Shown here: in pieces, positions 15,349 through 23,634 of the stretch | Layout: every line of letters starts with the position of its first letter | Position numbering within the stretch: position 1 is the first letter of the stretch | NCBI RefSeq assembly: GCF_015751905.1 | Contig: NZ_JADOUF010000001.1 | Location: forward strand, 6,572,001 to 6,636,000 | Length of the DNA: 64,000 bases | Origin: Longispora fulva | GTDB taxonomy: Bacteria; Actinomycetota; Actinomycetes; Mycobacteriales; Micromonosporaceae | Reading direction: 5' to 3' | Notes under the pieces: generated by a model | Told to the model about the DNA's origin: nothing | Database searches by the model: none | The model's input: only the letters and a program-made list of their open reading frames with translations | Program-made: the position numbers and the translations under genes

Positions 15349-16188
15349 CTAGACGGGGTAGCTGACAAGATCCTGCAACGAGCGGGTCTTCGCCGCGGTA
15401 GGCAACGCCGCCCCGTCGATCGCCGTGATCTCGACCAGCCCCCGCACCGAGGACGCCAGCCACACCCCCTGGGACCCGAGGAGCTCCGACGGGGTGACCA
15501 GCTTCTCGCCGGCCGTCAGCCCCACGTCCCCCGCGCGGTCGAGCACGAACCGCGCGGTGGTCCCGGCCAGCACCCCGGTCGACGTCGGCGTGGTGAGCAG
15601 TTCCCCACCGACCTGCCAGAGCAGGGTCGAGGTGGGGGCCTCCAACGCGTACCCGTCGGTGGACAGCCACAGCGCGTCGTCGTAGCCGTTGCGGACGGCC
15701 CAGCGCTGACACGCCATGTTCATCGCGTACGACACGCTCTTCACGCCGCCCAGCAGCCACGGGGCCGGGGTGCGGGCGTGGGTGGTGACGCCGAGCGGGA
15801 GGGTGGCCACGGCGACGCCGCCGGCCCGGTACGTCTTGAGCTTGGGGGAGACGGGGGCCAGGGTGGCGTACACCGTGGGCGGGCCGCCGTCCTCCGGTCC
15901 CCGGGTGCACACCAGGCGCAGCGCGCCCTCCTCGGTGTGCGGCCACGCGGAGCACGCCTGGCGGGCCAGCTCGATCATGTCCGTGACCGGCGGCAGGTCC
16001 AGGTCGAGCCGGTCCGCCGAGTTGATCATGCGGGCGAGGTGCTCGTCGAGCAGCCAGGGCGCCCCGGCGCGCACGTGCATCGTCTCGAAGACCCCGTCGC
16101 CGCGCACGGCCCCCAGGTCGTCGGCGCGCAGTAGCGGAGTGTCGGCGGGCACCAGGCCCCGGCCCAGGACGGCGACTATGCGGTTCAC
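15349..16188 (-). CDS. pabC: Aminodeoxychorismate lyase / class IV aminotransferase
   Basis: This 279-residue PLP enzyme belongs to the branched-chain/PabC fold-type IV family. The N-terminal part shows LLRADDLGAVRGDGVFETM, the catalytic Lys is probably in GGVKSVSYAMN, and EAPTSTLLWQV with TPTSTGVLAGTT provides the cofactor phosphate site. PabC releases pyruvate from aminodeoxychorismate to give p-aminobenzoate for folate. GTG 16188 fits the family N-terminus (NRIVAVLGRG); ATG 16218 would add ten residues. It lies divergently beside the folate-binding YgfZ, as in the mycobacterial Rv0812/Rv0811c pair. Confidence 0.85.
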   Translation of the reverse strand: MNRIVAVLGRGLVPADTPLLRADDLGAVRGDGVFETMHVRAGAPWLLDEHLARMINSADRLDLDLPPVTDMIELARQACSAWPHTEEGALRLVCTRGPEDGGPPTVYATLAPVSPKLKTYRAGGVAVATLPLGVTTHARTPAPWLLGGVKSVSYAMNMACQRWAVRNGYDDALWLSTDGYALEAPTSTLLWQVGGELLTTPTSTGVLAGTTARFVLDRAGDVGLTAGEKLVTPSELLGSQGVWLASSVRGLVEITAIDGAALPTAAKTRSLQDLVSYPV

Positions 16189-16229
16189 GGAAAAGGATCG
16201 TAGTCGGCTGACCGGCATATGATCGGTAG

Positions 16230-17258
16230 GTGTCGGACAGGAGAGTGCCCATGACCGCGGTTTTCGGTGAGGGTCGAGACGCAGGGGTGCCAGCGCACTA
16301 CGGCGACCCGGCGCGTGAGCAGCGGCTTCTCGCCACCCGGGCCGGCCTCGTCGACCGCTCGCACCGGGGCGTGCTGGCCATCCCCGGCGAGGACAGGCTG
16401 ACCTGGCTGCACAGCCTGACCACCCAGTTCCTCCAGGGCGCCGTGGAGGGCACGGAGACCCTGTTCCTGTCCCCGCACGGCCACGTGGAGCACCACGCCG
16501 TGCTGGCGGACCTCGACGGCACCCTGTGGCTGGACGTCGAGCCGGGCACCGCCGGCGATCTCTACACGTACCTCCAGCGGATGCGGTTCATGCTCCGGGT
16601 CGAGCCCGTGGACCTGTCCGCCGAGATGGCCGTCTGGTCCGTGGTCGGCCCGGAGGCGCTCAAGCACTTGCCGGAGCTGGGCCCGGTGAGCGGGTCCCCG
16701 GTGCCGGGGGCCAAGTTCGCCTCCGCCGACGTCCCGAAGCGGCCGACCACGGGATATCCGGTGCTGCCGCTGCCGGGCGGCGGGTTCGTCCGGCGGATGT
16801 CCTACGGCGCGGACCTCGTGCTGCCCCGGTCGTCGACCTTCCTGGACACCCTGGACCTGCCGTTGGCCGGCCTGTGGGCGTTCGAGGCGCTGCGGGTCGA
16901 GGCCCGCCGGCCCCGGCTCGGCTTCGAGACTGACCACAAGACGCTGCCGGCCGAGGTCGACTGGCTCGCGCCGGCCGTGCACCTGGACAAGGGCTGCTAC
17001 CGGGGCCAGGAGACGGTCGCCCGGGTGCACAACCTGGGCCGCCCGCCCCGCCGCCTGGTGATGCTGCACCTGGACGGGGTGGACGAGGAGCTGCCGGCGA
17101 TCGGCGCTCCGGTCGAGCTCGACGGCCGGCAGGTCGGCTTCGTCGGCACCACCGTCCGGCATCACGAACTGGGCCAGATCTCCCTCGCGGTGCTCAAGCG
17201 CACCGTCGCCGACGACGCCAAGCTGATGATCGGCGCGCGCGCGGCCGCGATCGACTAA
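16230..17258 (+). CDS. ygfZ: Folate-binding protein YgfZ (GcvT-like)
   Basis: This 342-residue protein has a GcvT-like aminomethyltransferase fold and the YgfZ signature KGCYRGQETVARVHNLGR at residues 250-270, whose Cys is conserved. YgfZ helps maintain or repair Fe-S cluster enzymes using tetrahydrofolate. TATGAT (16218-16223) ends 6 nt before GTG 16230, so a leaderless start is likely. ATG 16251, with GGAGAG 7 nt upstream, is a credible alternative. It is divergent from pabC. Confidence 0.88.
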   Translation: MSDRRVPMTAVFGEGRDAGVPAHYGDPAREQRLLATRAGLVDRSHRGVLAIPGEDRLTWLHSLTTQFLQGAVEGTETLFLSPHGHVEHHAVLADLDGTLWLDVEPGTAGDLYTYLQRMRFMLRVEPVDLSAEMAVWSVVGPEALKHLPELGPVSGSPVPGAKFASADVPKRPTTGYPVLPLPGGGFVRRMSYGADLVLPRSSTFLDTLDLPLAGLWAFEALRVEARRPRLGFETDHKTLPAEVDWLAPAVHLDKGCYRGQETVARVHNLGRPPRRLVMLHLDGVDEELPAIGAPVELDGRQVGFVGTTVRHHELGQISLAVLKRTVADDAKLMIGARAAAID

Positions 17259-17263
17259 AACCT

Positions 17264-17320
17264 TTTTGATGGTTACGGCGGTCCCCGACCCGGGCGCGTC
17301 GGCGGTCCCGCGCCGGAGAT
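17264..17320 (+). repeat. Dispersed intergenic repeat, copy A (degenerate)
   Basis: ACCTTTTTGATGGTTACGGCG at about 17270-17290 aligns with ACCCTTTGACGGTTACGCCG of the copy at 57.9 kb, and the following GTCCCCGACC with GTCCCTGGGCC. It lies between the convergent ygfZ and MFS genes. It is a weaker match than copies B and E. Confidence 0.5.
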
Positions 17321-17376
17321 TCCGGTCCGCTCCCCGGCCGCCGGGGCGGTCCGCGCGCTGACGAGGGCCGGCCGCC

Positions 17377-18639
17377 TCAGTGCCGCCGGCTCGCCGTGTC
17401 CGCCAGGGTCGGCTCCCCGGCCACAGCGGGAGTCCGCGCGGCGCGCCGGCCGTCGAGGAGCCGGGTCACGGTCAGCGCAAGGGCCGCCAGCACCAGGCCG
17501 CCGGAGATGGCGAAGATCAGACGGGGTTCGAGCACGGACGTCAGCGTCCCGCCGGCCACCAGCGCGAGCACCATCACGGTGTTGTTCACGGCGCTGCCGG
17601 CCGCCGACGCGCTGCCCCGGTGCTCGGCGGGCACGTCCCGGCCGATCGTGGTCTGCTTCGCGACCGAGAACGCCGCCCCGGTCGACCCCTCCACCGCCAT
17701 GATCACGAAGAGCACCGGCAGGTGGAACGTCACGGCGGTGCCCAGGATCAGCAGCCCCGACACGCCGGCCGCCACGAACGCGACGGTCCCCGTGGGCCGC
17801 CGGGCCAGGTGGTTGCCGGCGAACCACGCCCCGGCCATCTGGCCGGCCGCGCACACCATGGTCAGCGCGCCGAACGCCGTACCGCTGCCGCGCAGGTCGT
17901 CGCGGACCAGGAACACCTCGGCGACGTTCATCAGCTGGATGGCGAACCCGAGCACCGCGCCCAGCACGAGCAGCCGGAACACCAGGCTCTGCCCGCGCAG
18001 GGCCCGTATGCCGACGAGGAAACCCGACCGGTCGGCGCGCGGGTGCTCCTCGCCGGGCCCGAGCCGGGGGAACGCGAACCCGGCGAGCAGGATCGCGACG
18101 TACGTGGCCGCGTCGATCAGGAGCACCTCGCGCAGGCTGAGCCAGTCGAGCAGGAAGCCGCCGAGGGCCGTGCCGAGCAGCACGCCCAGGCTGGCCCCCG
18201 CCGAGACCCGGCCGGTGGCCCGGCTGAGCAGGTCACCGGGGGCCGACCGGGTGACCGCCACGAACACGGCGGGCATCACGATCGTCATCAGCGCGGACAG
18301 CACGGCGAACAGGCCGATGAGCACCCCGACCGCCTCCGCGTACGCCATCGCCGCGCACACCGCCGTCAGGGCCGCGCCGACGGGCGGGAGCAGCCTGCGG
18401 GGCGGCACCCGGTCCGCGATCCGGCCGGAGACCCCGGCGAGCAGGACGGCCGGCAGGGACATGGCCGCGAACAGCGCAGCGATGGCGCCCGCCCCGGCGT
18501 GCCGGTCGTGGAAGTCGAGCATCAGCGCGGTGATGGCCAGCCCGTCGCCGAGCATGGTCACGGCGAACGCCGCGGACACGGCGTGGATCTGACGCGGCAG
18601 CCTGGTCATACTCCGAAGGATAAACTTCGAAGTTTTCAC
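17377..18639 (-). CDS. MFS transporter of the macrolide-efflux type
   Basis: This protein of about 410-420 residues has 10-12 membrane segments, an RIADRVPPRRLL loop after TM2 and a second-half QTTIGRDVPAEHRGSASAAGSAVNN segment typical of MefA/MFS_3-type exporters. The substrate is unknown. GTG 18639 is 1 nt after the stop of the ArsR gene, so coupling is likely; ATG 18609 is the alternative start. A perfect 14-bp palindrome lies over this junction, suggesting control by the upstream ArsR-type protein. Confidence 0.85.
   Translation of the reverse strand: MKTSKFILRSMTRLPRQIHAVSAAFAVTMLGDGLAITALMLDFHDRHAGAGAIAALFAAMSLPAVLLAGVSGRIADRVPPRRLLPPVGAALTAVCAAMAYAEAVGVLIGLFAVLSALMTIVMPAVFVAVTRSAPGDLLSRATGRVSAGASLGVLLGTALGGFLLDWLSLREVLLIDAATYVAILLAGFAFPRLGPGEEHPRADRSGFLVGIRALRGQSLVFRLLVLGAVLGFAIQLMNVAEVFLVRDDLRGSGTAFGALTMVCAAGQMAGAWFAGNHLARRPTGTVAFVAAGVSGLLILGTAVTFHLPVLFVIMAVEGSTGAAFSVAKQTTIGRDVPAEHRGSASAAGSAVNNTVMVLALVAGGTLTSVLEPRLIFAISGGLVLAALALTVTRLLDGRRAARTPAVAGEPTLADTASRRH
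18622..18635. promoter_or_regulatory. 14-bp palindrome at the ArsR-MFS junction
   Basis: AAACTTCGAAGTTT is a perfect palindrome placed 6 bp after the ArsR stop and over the first MFS codons. It is A/T-rich against the local background and is a plausible ArsR-type operator, although its position inside the operon is unusual. Confidence 0.55.
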
Positions 18640-18640
18640 T

Positions 18641-19180
18641 TCACAAGAGTGGAACCGCCCGGAACGAGATCGACACCTTCCGCGCGTCGCCCTCGGCCTC
18701 GTCCCGGTACTCCTCCAGCAGGCCGTGCACCCGCTCCATCAGCTCGACCAGCCGCTCCGGGGTCACGGTCACCCGGACGTTGTCCACCCGGACCACGTCG
18801 CGCCACTCCGGCGCCTGGGTGTGCTCCTGGTCCATCCAGTCGTCGAGGACCTGATCCTGGCGGGCCAGCCACGCCTTCAGCAGGTGCCGGCCGGCGGTCC
18901 GGGACTCCGGCGTGTCCTGATGGACGTGCATGTGGGTCGACTTCGACTGCCAGACCGTCTCCCGGCCGTCGCCCCGGGACTCGGCCTTCTCGATCAGTCC
19001 GTAGTCGGCGAGAGCCCGCAGGTGGTAGCTCGTCGCGGACGGGGACAGGCCCGTGACCTCGGCGCACTCGGTCGCCGTCGTCGGGCCGTGCTGATGGAGG
19101 CGGGTCAGGATCGCCAGCCGGGCGGGGTGCGCCAGGGCTCTCATGACCTTCGGGTCATCGATGTGCACAGGACTCGTCAC
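18641..19180 (-). CDS. ArsR-type winged-helix repressor
   Basis: The protein has 179 residues. The N-terminal winged helix (residues 10-75: KVMRALAHPARLAILTRL, then LSPSATSYHLRALADYGLIEKA) is of the HTH_20/ArsR class, followed by a helical region with a His-rich stretch (STHMHVHQD). It probably regulates the MFS exporter immediately downstream. GTG 19180 is preferred because minus-strand TAATCT (19191-19186) ends 5 nt upstream, giving a leaderless start. The reductase-deaminase gene diverges from the same short region. Confidence 0.87.
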   Translation of the reverse strand: MTSPVHIDDPKVMRALAHPARLAILTRLHQHGPTTATECAEVTGLSPSATSYHLRALADYGLIEKAESRGDGRETVWQSKSTHMHVHQDTPESRTAGRHLLKAWLARQDQVLDDWMDQEHTQAPEWRDVVRVDNVRVTVTPERLVELMERVHGLLEEYRDEAEGDARKVSISFRAVPLL

Positions 19181-19190
19181 ACTAGAGATT

Positions 19191-20141
19191 ATGTATGTGG
19201 TCCTGAGCTGCGCCGCTTCCATCGACGGCTACCTCGATGACAGTTCCGACACGCGCCTCCTGCTGTCCAACGCCGCGGACTTCGACCGGGTGGACGAGGT
19301 CCGGGCCGGCTGCGACGCGATCATGGTCGGGGGGAACACGTACCGGCGGGACCAACCCCGGCTGCGGATCCGCTCAGCGGACCGGATCGCCGCCCGACGG
19401 GCCTCCGGCCTGCCCGAACACCCGCTGCGCGTCGTGGTCAGCCGGTCGGTGGCCGCTGTGGACGACTGGTTGGCGTACCCGTCGATCGATCTGGCTCTGA
19501 AAGATCTTGAGGCGCGCGGGGTGCGCCGGCTGATGGTCGAGGGCGGGGCCGACGTGCTCGCCCAGTTCCTCAACCGGGGCCTGGCGGACGAGCTGCACCT
19601 GGCCGTCGCGCCGCGGTTCGTCGGCGACCCGCGCGGCACCCGGCTGAACGGCATCGCCGAGGCCACCCTCGCCGAGGTCACCCAGCTCGACCAGATCGTC
19701 GTCCTGCGCTACCTGCTCCGCGACCACGCCTTCATGCGCCAGGCCATCGAGCTGTCCAAGCTCTGCCCGCCCTCGGACACCGCGTTCGCGGTCGGCGCGG
19801 TCATCGTCCGGGAGGGAAAGATCCTCTCCACCGGGTACTCCCGCGAGACCGACCCCACCGTGCACGCCGAGCAGGCCGCGCTCAACAAGATCGGCGACGC
19901 GAAGGGCGCGACCGTCTACTCCTCGCTCGAACCGTGCTCGATCCGCAAGTCCGGCGCCCGCCCCTGCGCCGATCGCCTCATCGAGGCCGGAATCGCCCGA
20001 GTTGTCTACGCATGGCGGGAGCCGCCCCTCTTCGTGCACGGCGACGGCGCCGCGGTGCTGAAAGACGTCGGCATCGAGGTCGTGGAGCTGACCGAACTGG
20101 CGGCCGAGGCGCGGGCGACCAATGTCATGATGGGGCCATGA
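19191..20141 (+). CDS. Fused RibD-type reductase and cytidine-type deaminase in reversed order
   Basis: This 316-residue protein has two domains. Residues 1-180 form a RibD_C/DHFR-like reductase (SCAASIDGYLDD, MVGGNTYRRDQP, LMVEGGADVLAQFL). Residues 185-316 form a deaminase with HAEQAAL, carrying the zinc His and catalytic Glu, and LEPCSIRKSGARPCA, carrying the zinc Cys pair. Classical RibD has deaminase first and reductase second, so the order here is swapped. The likely chemistry is deamination and reduction of a pyrimidine intermediate of riboflavin or a related pathway. It overlaps the next gene by ATGA. Confidence 0.85.
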   Translation: MYVVLSCAASIDGYLDDSSDTRLLLSNAADFDRVDEVRAGCDAIMVGGNTYRRDQPRLRIRSADRIAARRASGLPEHPLRVVVSRSVAAVDDWLAYPSIDLALKDLEARGVRRLMVEGGADVLAQFLNRGLADELHLAVAPRFVGDPRGTRLNGIAEATLAEVTQLDQIVVLRYLLRDHAFMRQAIELSKLCPPSDTAFAVGAVIVREGKILSTGYSRETDPTVHAEQAALNKIGDAKGATVYSSLEPCSIRKSGARPCADRLIEAGIARVVYAWREPPLFVHGDGAAVLKDVGIEVVELTELAAEARATNVMMGP

Positions 20142-20965
20142 CGCTGATCACTGTGGCCCCGACCGGGGCGGAGACGAGCAAGTCCGACGTCCCCGCACTC
20201 CCGGTGACCCTGTCCGAACTGGTCGGCACCGCGCAGGAGTGCGAGGCGCTGGGGGCCAGCGTCATCCACATCCACGTCCGCGACGCCGACGCCAAGCCGT
20301 CCCTGGACCCGGCGATCCTCAGGGACACCGTCCAGGCCGTGCGCGCCGAGACGAACCTGATCGTCCAGCTGTCCACCGGCGGCGCGGTCACCGACCCGGA
20401 GGCCGCCCGGCTCGCCGTGGTCGACGCCGGCCCCGACATGGGCTCCTGCACGATGGGCACCCTCAACTTCGGCGACGACGTGTTCATGAACCGGTGGGAG
20501 TTCATCGTCGCCCTGCACCAGAAGATGCAGGACAACGGCGTCGTCCCGGAGTACGAGATCTTCGACCTCGGCCACCTGACCGCCCTCGGCCGGCTCCTCG
20601 ACAAGTACGGCCTGCCGGCCGGCGGCCACGTCCACGTCGACTTCGTCCTCGGCGTCCCCGGCGGCGCGCCCGGCACCGTGGAGAGCCTGGTCGCCTTCAA
20701 GCACGCGCTGCGGGACCTGCCGGCCGGGGCCACGTTCTCGGCCACCGGCGTCGGGCGCTCCAGCCTGCCGGTGATGCTCGCCGCGCTGTCGGCCGGAGGC
20801 CACCTCCGGGTCGGCATGGAGGACACCCTCACCTATGCCAAGGGCCAGCCGGTCGACGGGAACATGCAGCTCGTGGCCCGGGCGGCCGGGTTCGCCCGCC
20901 TCGCCCAGCGGCCGCCGCTGACCCCGGACGAGGCGCGGAGCATGCTGGGGATCAAGGGCCGATGA
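20138..20965 (+). CDS. 3-keto-5-aminohexanoate cleavage enzyme family (BKACE)
   Basis: This 275-residue TIM barrel of the BKACE family (DUF849) carries the zinc-binding IHIHVRD near residue 47 and HVHVDFVLGVPGG near residue 165. These enzymes condense a beta-keto acid with acetyl-CoA; the substrate cannot be read from the sequence. ATG 20138 overlaps the upstream stop, and its own stop overlaps the asparaginase start, forming a tight three-gene operon. Confidence 0.88.
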   Translation: MTLITVAPTGAETSKSDVPALPVTLSELVGTAQECEALGASVIHIHVRDADAKPSLDPAILRDTVQAVRAETNLIVQLSTGGAVTDPEAARLAVVDAGPDMGSCTMGTLNFGDDVFMNRWEFIVALHQKMQDNGVVPEYEIFDLGHLTALGRLLDKYGLPAGGHVHVDFVLGVPGGAPGTVESLVAFKHALRDLPAGATFSATGVGRSSLPVMLAALSAGGHLRVGMEDTLTYAKGQPVDGNMQLVARAAGFARLAQRPPLTPDEARSMLGIKGR

Positions 20966-21927
20966 CCCGCAGCTACCAGGGCGGACGACTCCTCGTCGAG
21001 GTCGTCCGCTCCGGGTTCGTCGAGTGCCTGCACCACGGTTCCGTCGTCGTCCTCGACGCGGACGGCCGGGACGTCAGCGTGACCGGCGACGGGGACGCCC
21101 CGATCTTCCCCCGGTCGTCCAACAAGCCGCTCCAGGCCGTCGCGATGCTCCGGGCCGGGCTTCAGCTCGACGACACCGCCGACCTGGCGATGGCCTCGGC
21201 CAGCCACTACGGCGAGCCCCGGCACGTCGCCAGGGTCCGGGCGATGCTCGCCGCCGGCGGCCTCGACGAGTCGGCGCTGTCCTGCCCGGCCGACCTGCCG
21301 CTGTTCGAGCACGCCCGGCGCGCCGTCCTGGCGTCGGGCGGCTCGCCGGCCCCGATCTACATGAACTGCTCCGGCAAGCACACCGCGATGCTCCTGACCT
21401 GCCTGGCGGCCGGCTGGCCCCTCGACGGGTACCGCGAGGCCGACCACCCGTTGCAGGTCGCCACCCGCGAGACCCTGGAGGACCTGGTCGGCGGCCCCGT
21501 CGTCGCCACCGGGGTGGACGGGTGCGGCGCGCCGGTCTTCTCCCTGACGTTGCGGCAGCTCGCGGCGTCGTTCCTCGCGCTGGTGTCCGCCGAGCCGGGC
21601 AGCCCGGAGCGCCGGGTGGCCGACGCGATGCGCGCGCACCCGGACCTGATCGCCGGGACCGGCGCCGACGACACCCTGCTGATGACCGGGATCCCCGGCC
21701 TGCTGTCCAAGGGCGGGGCCGAGGGCGTGTCCGCGGTGGCCGTGCCCGGGGTGGGCGCGGTGGCCGCGAAGATCGACGACGGGGCGATGCGCGCGCGTAC
21801 CCCTGTGACGGTCGCCGCACTCCGCCGCCTCGGCATCGACGCCCCGGTCCTCGAAGACCTCGCTGAGCAGGTGCTCCTCGGCGGCGGCCGCCCCGTCGGA
21901 AAGGTACGTGTGCTGTCTCTCAGCTAG
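20962..21927 (+). CDS. L-asparaginase II family protein
   Basis: This 321-residue protein matches the Asparaginase_II family: VEVVRSGFVECLHHGSVVVLD at the N-terminus, FPRSSNKPLQAVAML, ASASHYGEPRHV, and NCSGKHTAMLL followed by DGCGAPVF. The family hydrolyses asparagine, although related proteins may act on other amides. It closes the reductase-deaminase/BKACE operon with 4-bp overlaps, so a shared catabolic or nitrogen-salvage role is inferred. Confidence 0.9.
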   Translation: MTRSYQGGRLLVEVVRSGFVECLHHGSVVVLDADGRDVSVTGDGDAPIFPRSSNKPLQAVAMLRAGLQLDDTADLAMASASHYGEPRHVARVRAMLAAGGLDESALSCPADLPLFEHARRAVLASGGSPAPIYMNCSGKHTAMLLTCLAAGWPLDGYREADHPLQVATRETLEDLVGGPVVATGVDGCGAPVFSLTLRQLAASFLALVSAEPGSPERRVADAMRAHPDLIAGTGADDTLLMTGIPGLLSKGGAEGVSAVAVPGVGAVAAKIDDGAMRARTPVTVAALRRLGIDAPVLEDLAEQVLLGGGRPVGKVRVLSLS

Positions 21928-21934
21928 CGCTTGC

Positions 21935-21963
21935 TTGCAACAGTTAGCACGCCGAGGTACCGT
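21935..21963 (+). promoter_or_regulatory. Promoter of the HTH-hbhA operon
   Basis: TTGCAA (21935-21940) and TACCGT (21958-21963) are separated by 17 bp and end 6 nt before the ATG at 21970, predicting a leaderless transcript. Confidence 0.7.
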
Positions 21964-21969
21964 CGGGTC

Positions 21970-22338
21970 ATGACAGATGGCCCCCGGGACCTCGGCGAAT
22001 TCATTCGCGGCCTCCGCCGCAACGCCCAGATCTCCCTCCGCGAGCTCGCGGAGCGTGCCGGGGTCAGCAATCCCTACCTGAGCCAGATCGAGCGCGGGCT
22101 CCGCAAGCCCAGCGCTGAGGTGCTGCAGCAGATCGCAGCGGCCCTGCGGGTCTCCACCCCGATCATGTATCTGCGGGCGGGTCTCCTCGACAACAAGGAT
22201 GACCAGGGCGTTCCGGCAGCCATCGCCGCCGACCCGAGCCTCGACGCGTCGCAGAAGCAGACCCTGATCCAGATCTACGAGTCTTTCCGGCAGCAGAACC
22301 AGCGAGCCGAAACCCCCGAGCACAAGGAGTCGAAGTGA
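21970..22338 (+). CDS. XRE-family regulator upstream of hbhA (Rv0474-like)
   Basis: The protein has 122 residues. A helix-turn-helix spans residues 8-62 (LGEFIRGLRRNAQISLRELAERAGVSNPYLSQIERG split across the motif), with a short helical tail. The same arrangement, a small XRE regulator overlapping the hbhA start, is found in M. tuberculosis (Rv0474-Rv0475). It probably regulates its own operon. The gene overlaps hbhA by GTGA. Confidence 0.92.
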   Translation: MTDGPRDLGEFIRGLRRNAQISLRELAERAGVSNPYLSQIERGLRKPSAEVLQQIAAALRVSTPIMYLRAGLLDNKDDQGVPAAIAADPSLDASQKQTLIQIYESFRQQNQRAETPEHKESK

Positions 22339-22952
22339 CCACCGAGACCAAGCTCCCCACCGCCCTCTACGCCGCCGCCGGTGCCGCCGACATCGCCCGC
22401 GAGAAGATCGAGCAGATCCCGGCCCAGGCCGCCAAGCTGTCCGCCAAGGTCCGCGAGGGCAACCTGAAGGACAAGGCCCTCGACCTGGGCGGCCGCGCCG
22501 CCGGCGACATCGCCGAGCTGGGTGCCCGCGCGTACGTCGAGATCTCCGGCCTGCGCCGCAAGGTCCGCAAGGGCCAGGCCCGCGACTACCTGCTGTCCGA
22601 GGCCGAGAAGGCCCGCGAGGCGGCCAAGCGCAGCGCCGACAAGCTCGCCGAGCGGGCCCAGACGACGTTCGAGAAGCTCGTCGAGCGGGGCACCGTCGTC
22701 CTCGAGGGGGAGCCGACCCCGGAGCCGGTCAAGGCCGAGGCGACGATCGACGCGGCTCCGCACACCTCTTCCGCGCCGAAGGACCCGGCTGACGCTGCCG
22801 AGTTCATCGCGTCCGCTCCGGCGGCGCCTGCCGCCTCGGCTCCGAAGACCGACGCGCCCAAGGCCGAGGCTCCGAAGGCTGAGGCGCCGAAGGCTCCGGT
22901 CAAGAAGGTCGCCAAGAAGGCCGTGAAGAAGGCCACCCCGCCGGCCGAGTAG
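22335..22952 (+). CDS. hbhA: Heparin-binding hemagglutinin-like protein (HbhA)
   Basis: The protein has 205 residues. Residues 1-115 are long charged coiled-coil helices (REKIEQIPAQAAKLSAKVRE, then LSEAEKAREAAKRSADKLAE), as in mycobacterial HbhA. The Ala/Pro linker leads to a Lys-rich tail with KAEAP repeats and KKVAKKAVKKA, equivalent to the heparin-binding tail. There is no signal peptide, as in HbhA. In a soil-type actinobacterium it may bind polyanions, membranes or lipid inclusions rather than host heparan. A hairpin follows the stop. Confidence 0.87.
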   Translation: MTTETKLPTALYAAAGAADIAREKIEQIPAQAAKLSAKVREGNLKDKALDLGGRAAGDIAELGARAYVEISGLRRKVRKGQARDYLLSEAEKAREAAKRSADKLAERAQTTFEKLVERGTVVLEGEPTPEPVKAEATIDAAPHTSSAPKDPADAAEFIASAPAAPAASAPKTDAPKAEAPKAEAPKAPVKKVAKKAVKKATPPAE

Positions 22953-22967
22953 TCAGCATCCCACGCA

Positions 22968-23003
22968 CGACGGAGCCTGGGCCGGGAGGCCGGGGCTCCG
23001 TCG
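22968..23003 (+). terminator. Hairpin after hbhA
   Basis: CGACGGAGCC (22968-22977) pairs with GGCTCCGTCG (22994-23003), followed by GCGTTT. The T-run is weak. Confidence 0.65.
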
Positions 23004-23058
23004 GCGTTTCCGGATGGGGCGGCCGGCCGGCCTTCGAAACGCGGCGGAATTCTGCGGT

Positions 23059-23114
23059 CGCGAGGTCGCGAGGTCGCGGGGTCGCGGGGTCGCGAGGTCG
23101 CTATGTCGGCAGGT
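23059..23114. repeat. Octamer tandem repeat (seven units)
   Basis: Seven consecutive 8-bp units of consensus CGCGAGGT fill 23059-23114. The units are CGCGAGGT twice, CGCGGGGT twice, CGCGAGGT, then degenerate CGCTATGT and CGGCAGGT. They lie in the 345-bp gap between hbhA and the DUF2516 gene. No gene is supported in this gap. Confidence 0.85.
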
Positions 23115-23298
23115 CGCCCGCGCCGAGCCACGCGTGCGCCGGACCGCTCCCGCTGGAAGGCCCGCTACCGGCCCCGCGCATCCCGGCCTGCGCCGCCCAC
23201 TTGTGCCACCCGGCCCATGCGACCGGGCACCGGGTCGCCCGGGTCGGAGCCGGGCGCAGGTCGCCGATCCGGGGACGGGGCGGCAGTACTCTGGGGGC

Positions 23299-23634
23299 AT
23301 GAGCAACCTCCTCCCGCTGGGCGGTCCGTGGGTCTACTCGGTGATAGCGCTGGTCAACCTCGTGATCGCCATATTCGCCATGATCATCTCGGCGGCGGCT
23401 CTGATCCACTGCGTGCGCCAGCGCGCCGACGCGTTCACCGCGATCGGCACCCTCGCCAAGGGCCCGTGGATGGCGCTGCTCGCCGGGGCGACCCTGATTT
23501 CCCTGGTCACCATCCTGGCCGGGGTCGGCAGCAGCGCCCCTGGCCTGTTCAGCATGCTCGCGATCCTCGCCTCGTCGGTGTACCTGCTCGACGTCCGCCC
23601 CGGCCTGCGGGACGCGACCAACGGCCACTGGTGA
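23299..23634 (+). CDS. DUF2516 family membrane protein (Rv0476-like)
   Basis: This 111-residue protein has three membrane segments (about residues 10-35, 55-78 and 80-98), with AALIHCVRQRADAF after the first, matching DUF2516. The mycobacterial equivalent follows hbhA directly. TACTCT (23287-23292) ends 6 nt before the ATG, so the gene has its own leaderless promoter. It overlaps the hydrolase gene by GTGA. Confidence 0.88.
   Translation: MSNLLPLGGPWVYSVIALVNLVIAIFAMIISAAALIHCVRQRADAFTAIGTLAKGPWMALLAGATLISLVTILAGVGSSAPGLFSMLAILASSVYLLDVRPGLRDATNGHW

Noticed and set aside
23059-23114. Possible CRISPR array
   Set aside because: The 8-bp units are contiguous with no spacers, so it is a simple tandem repeat.
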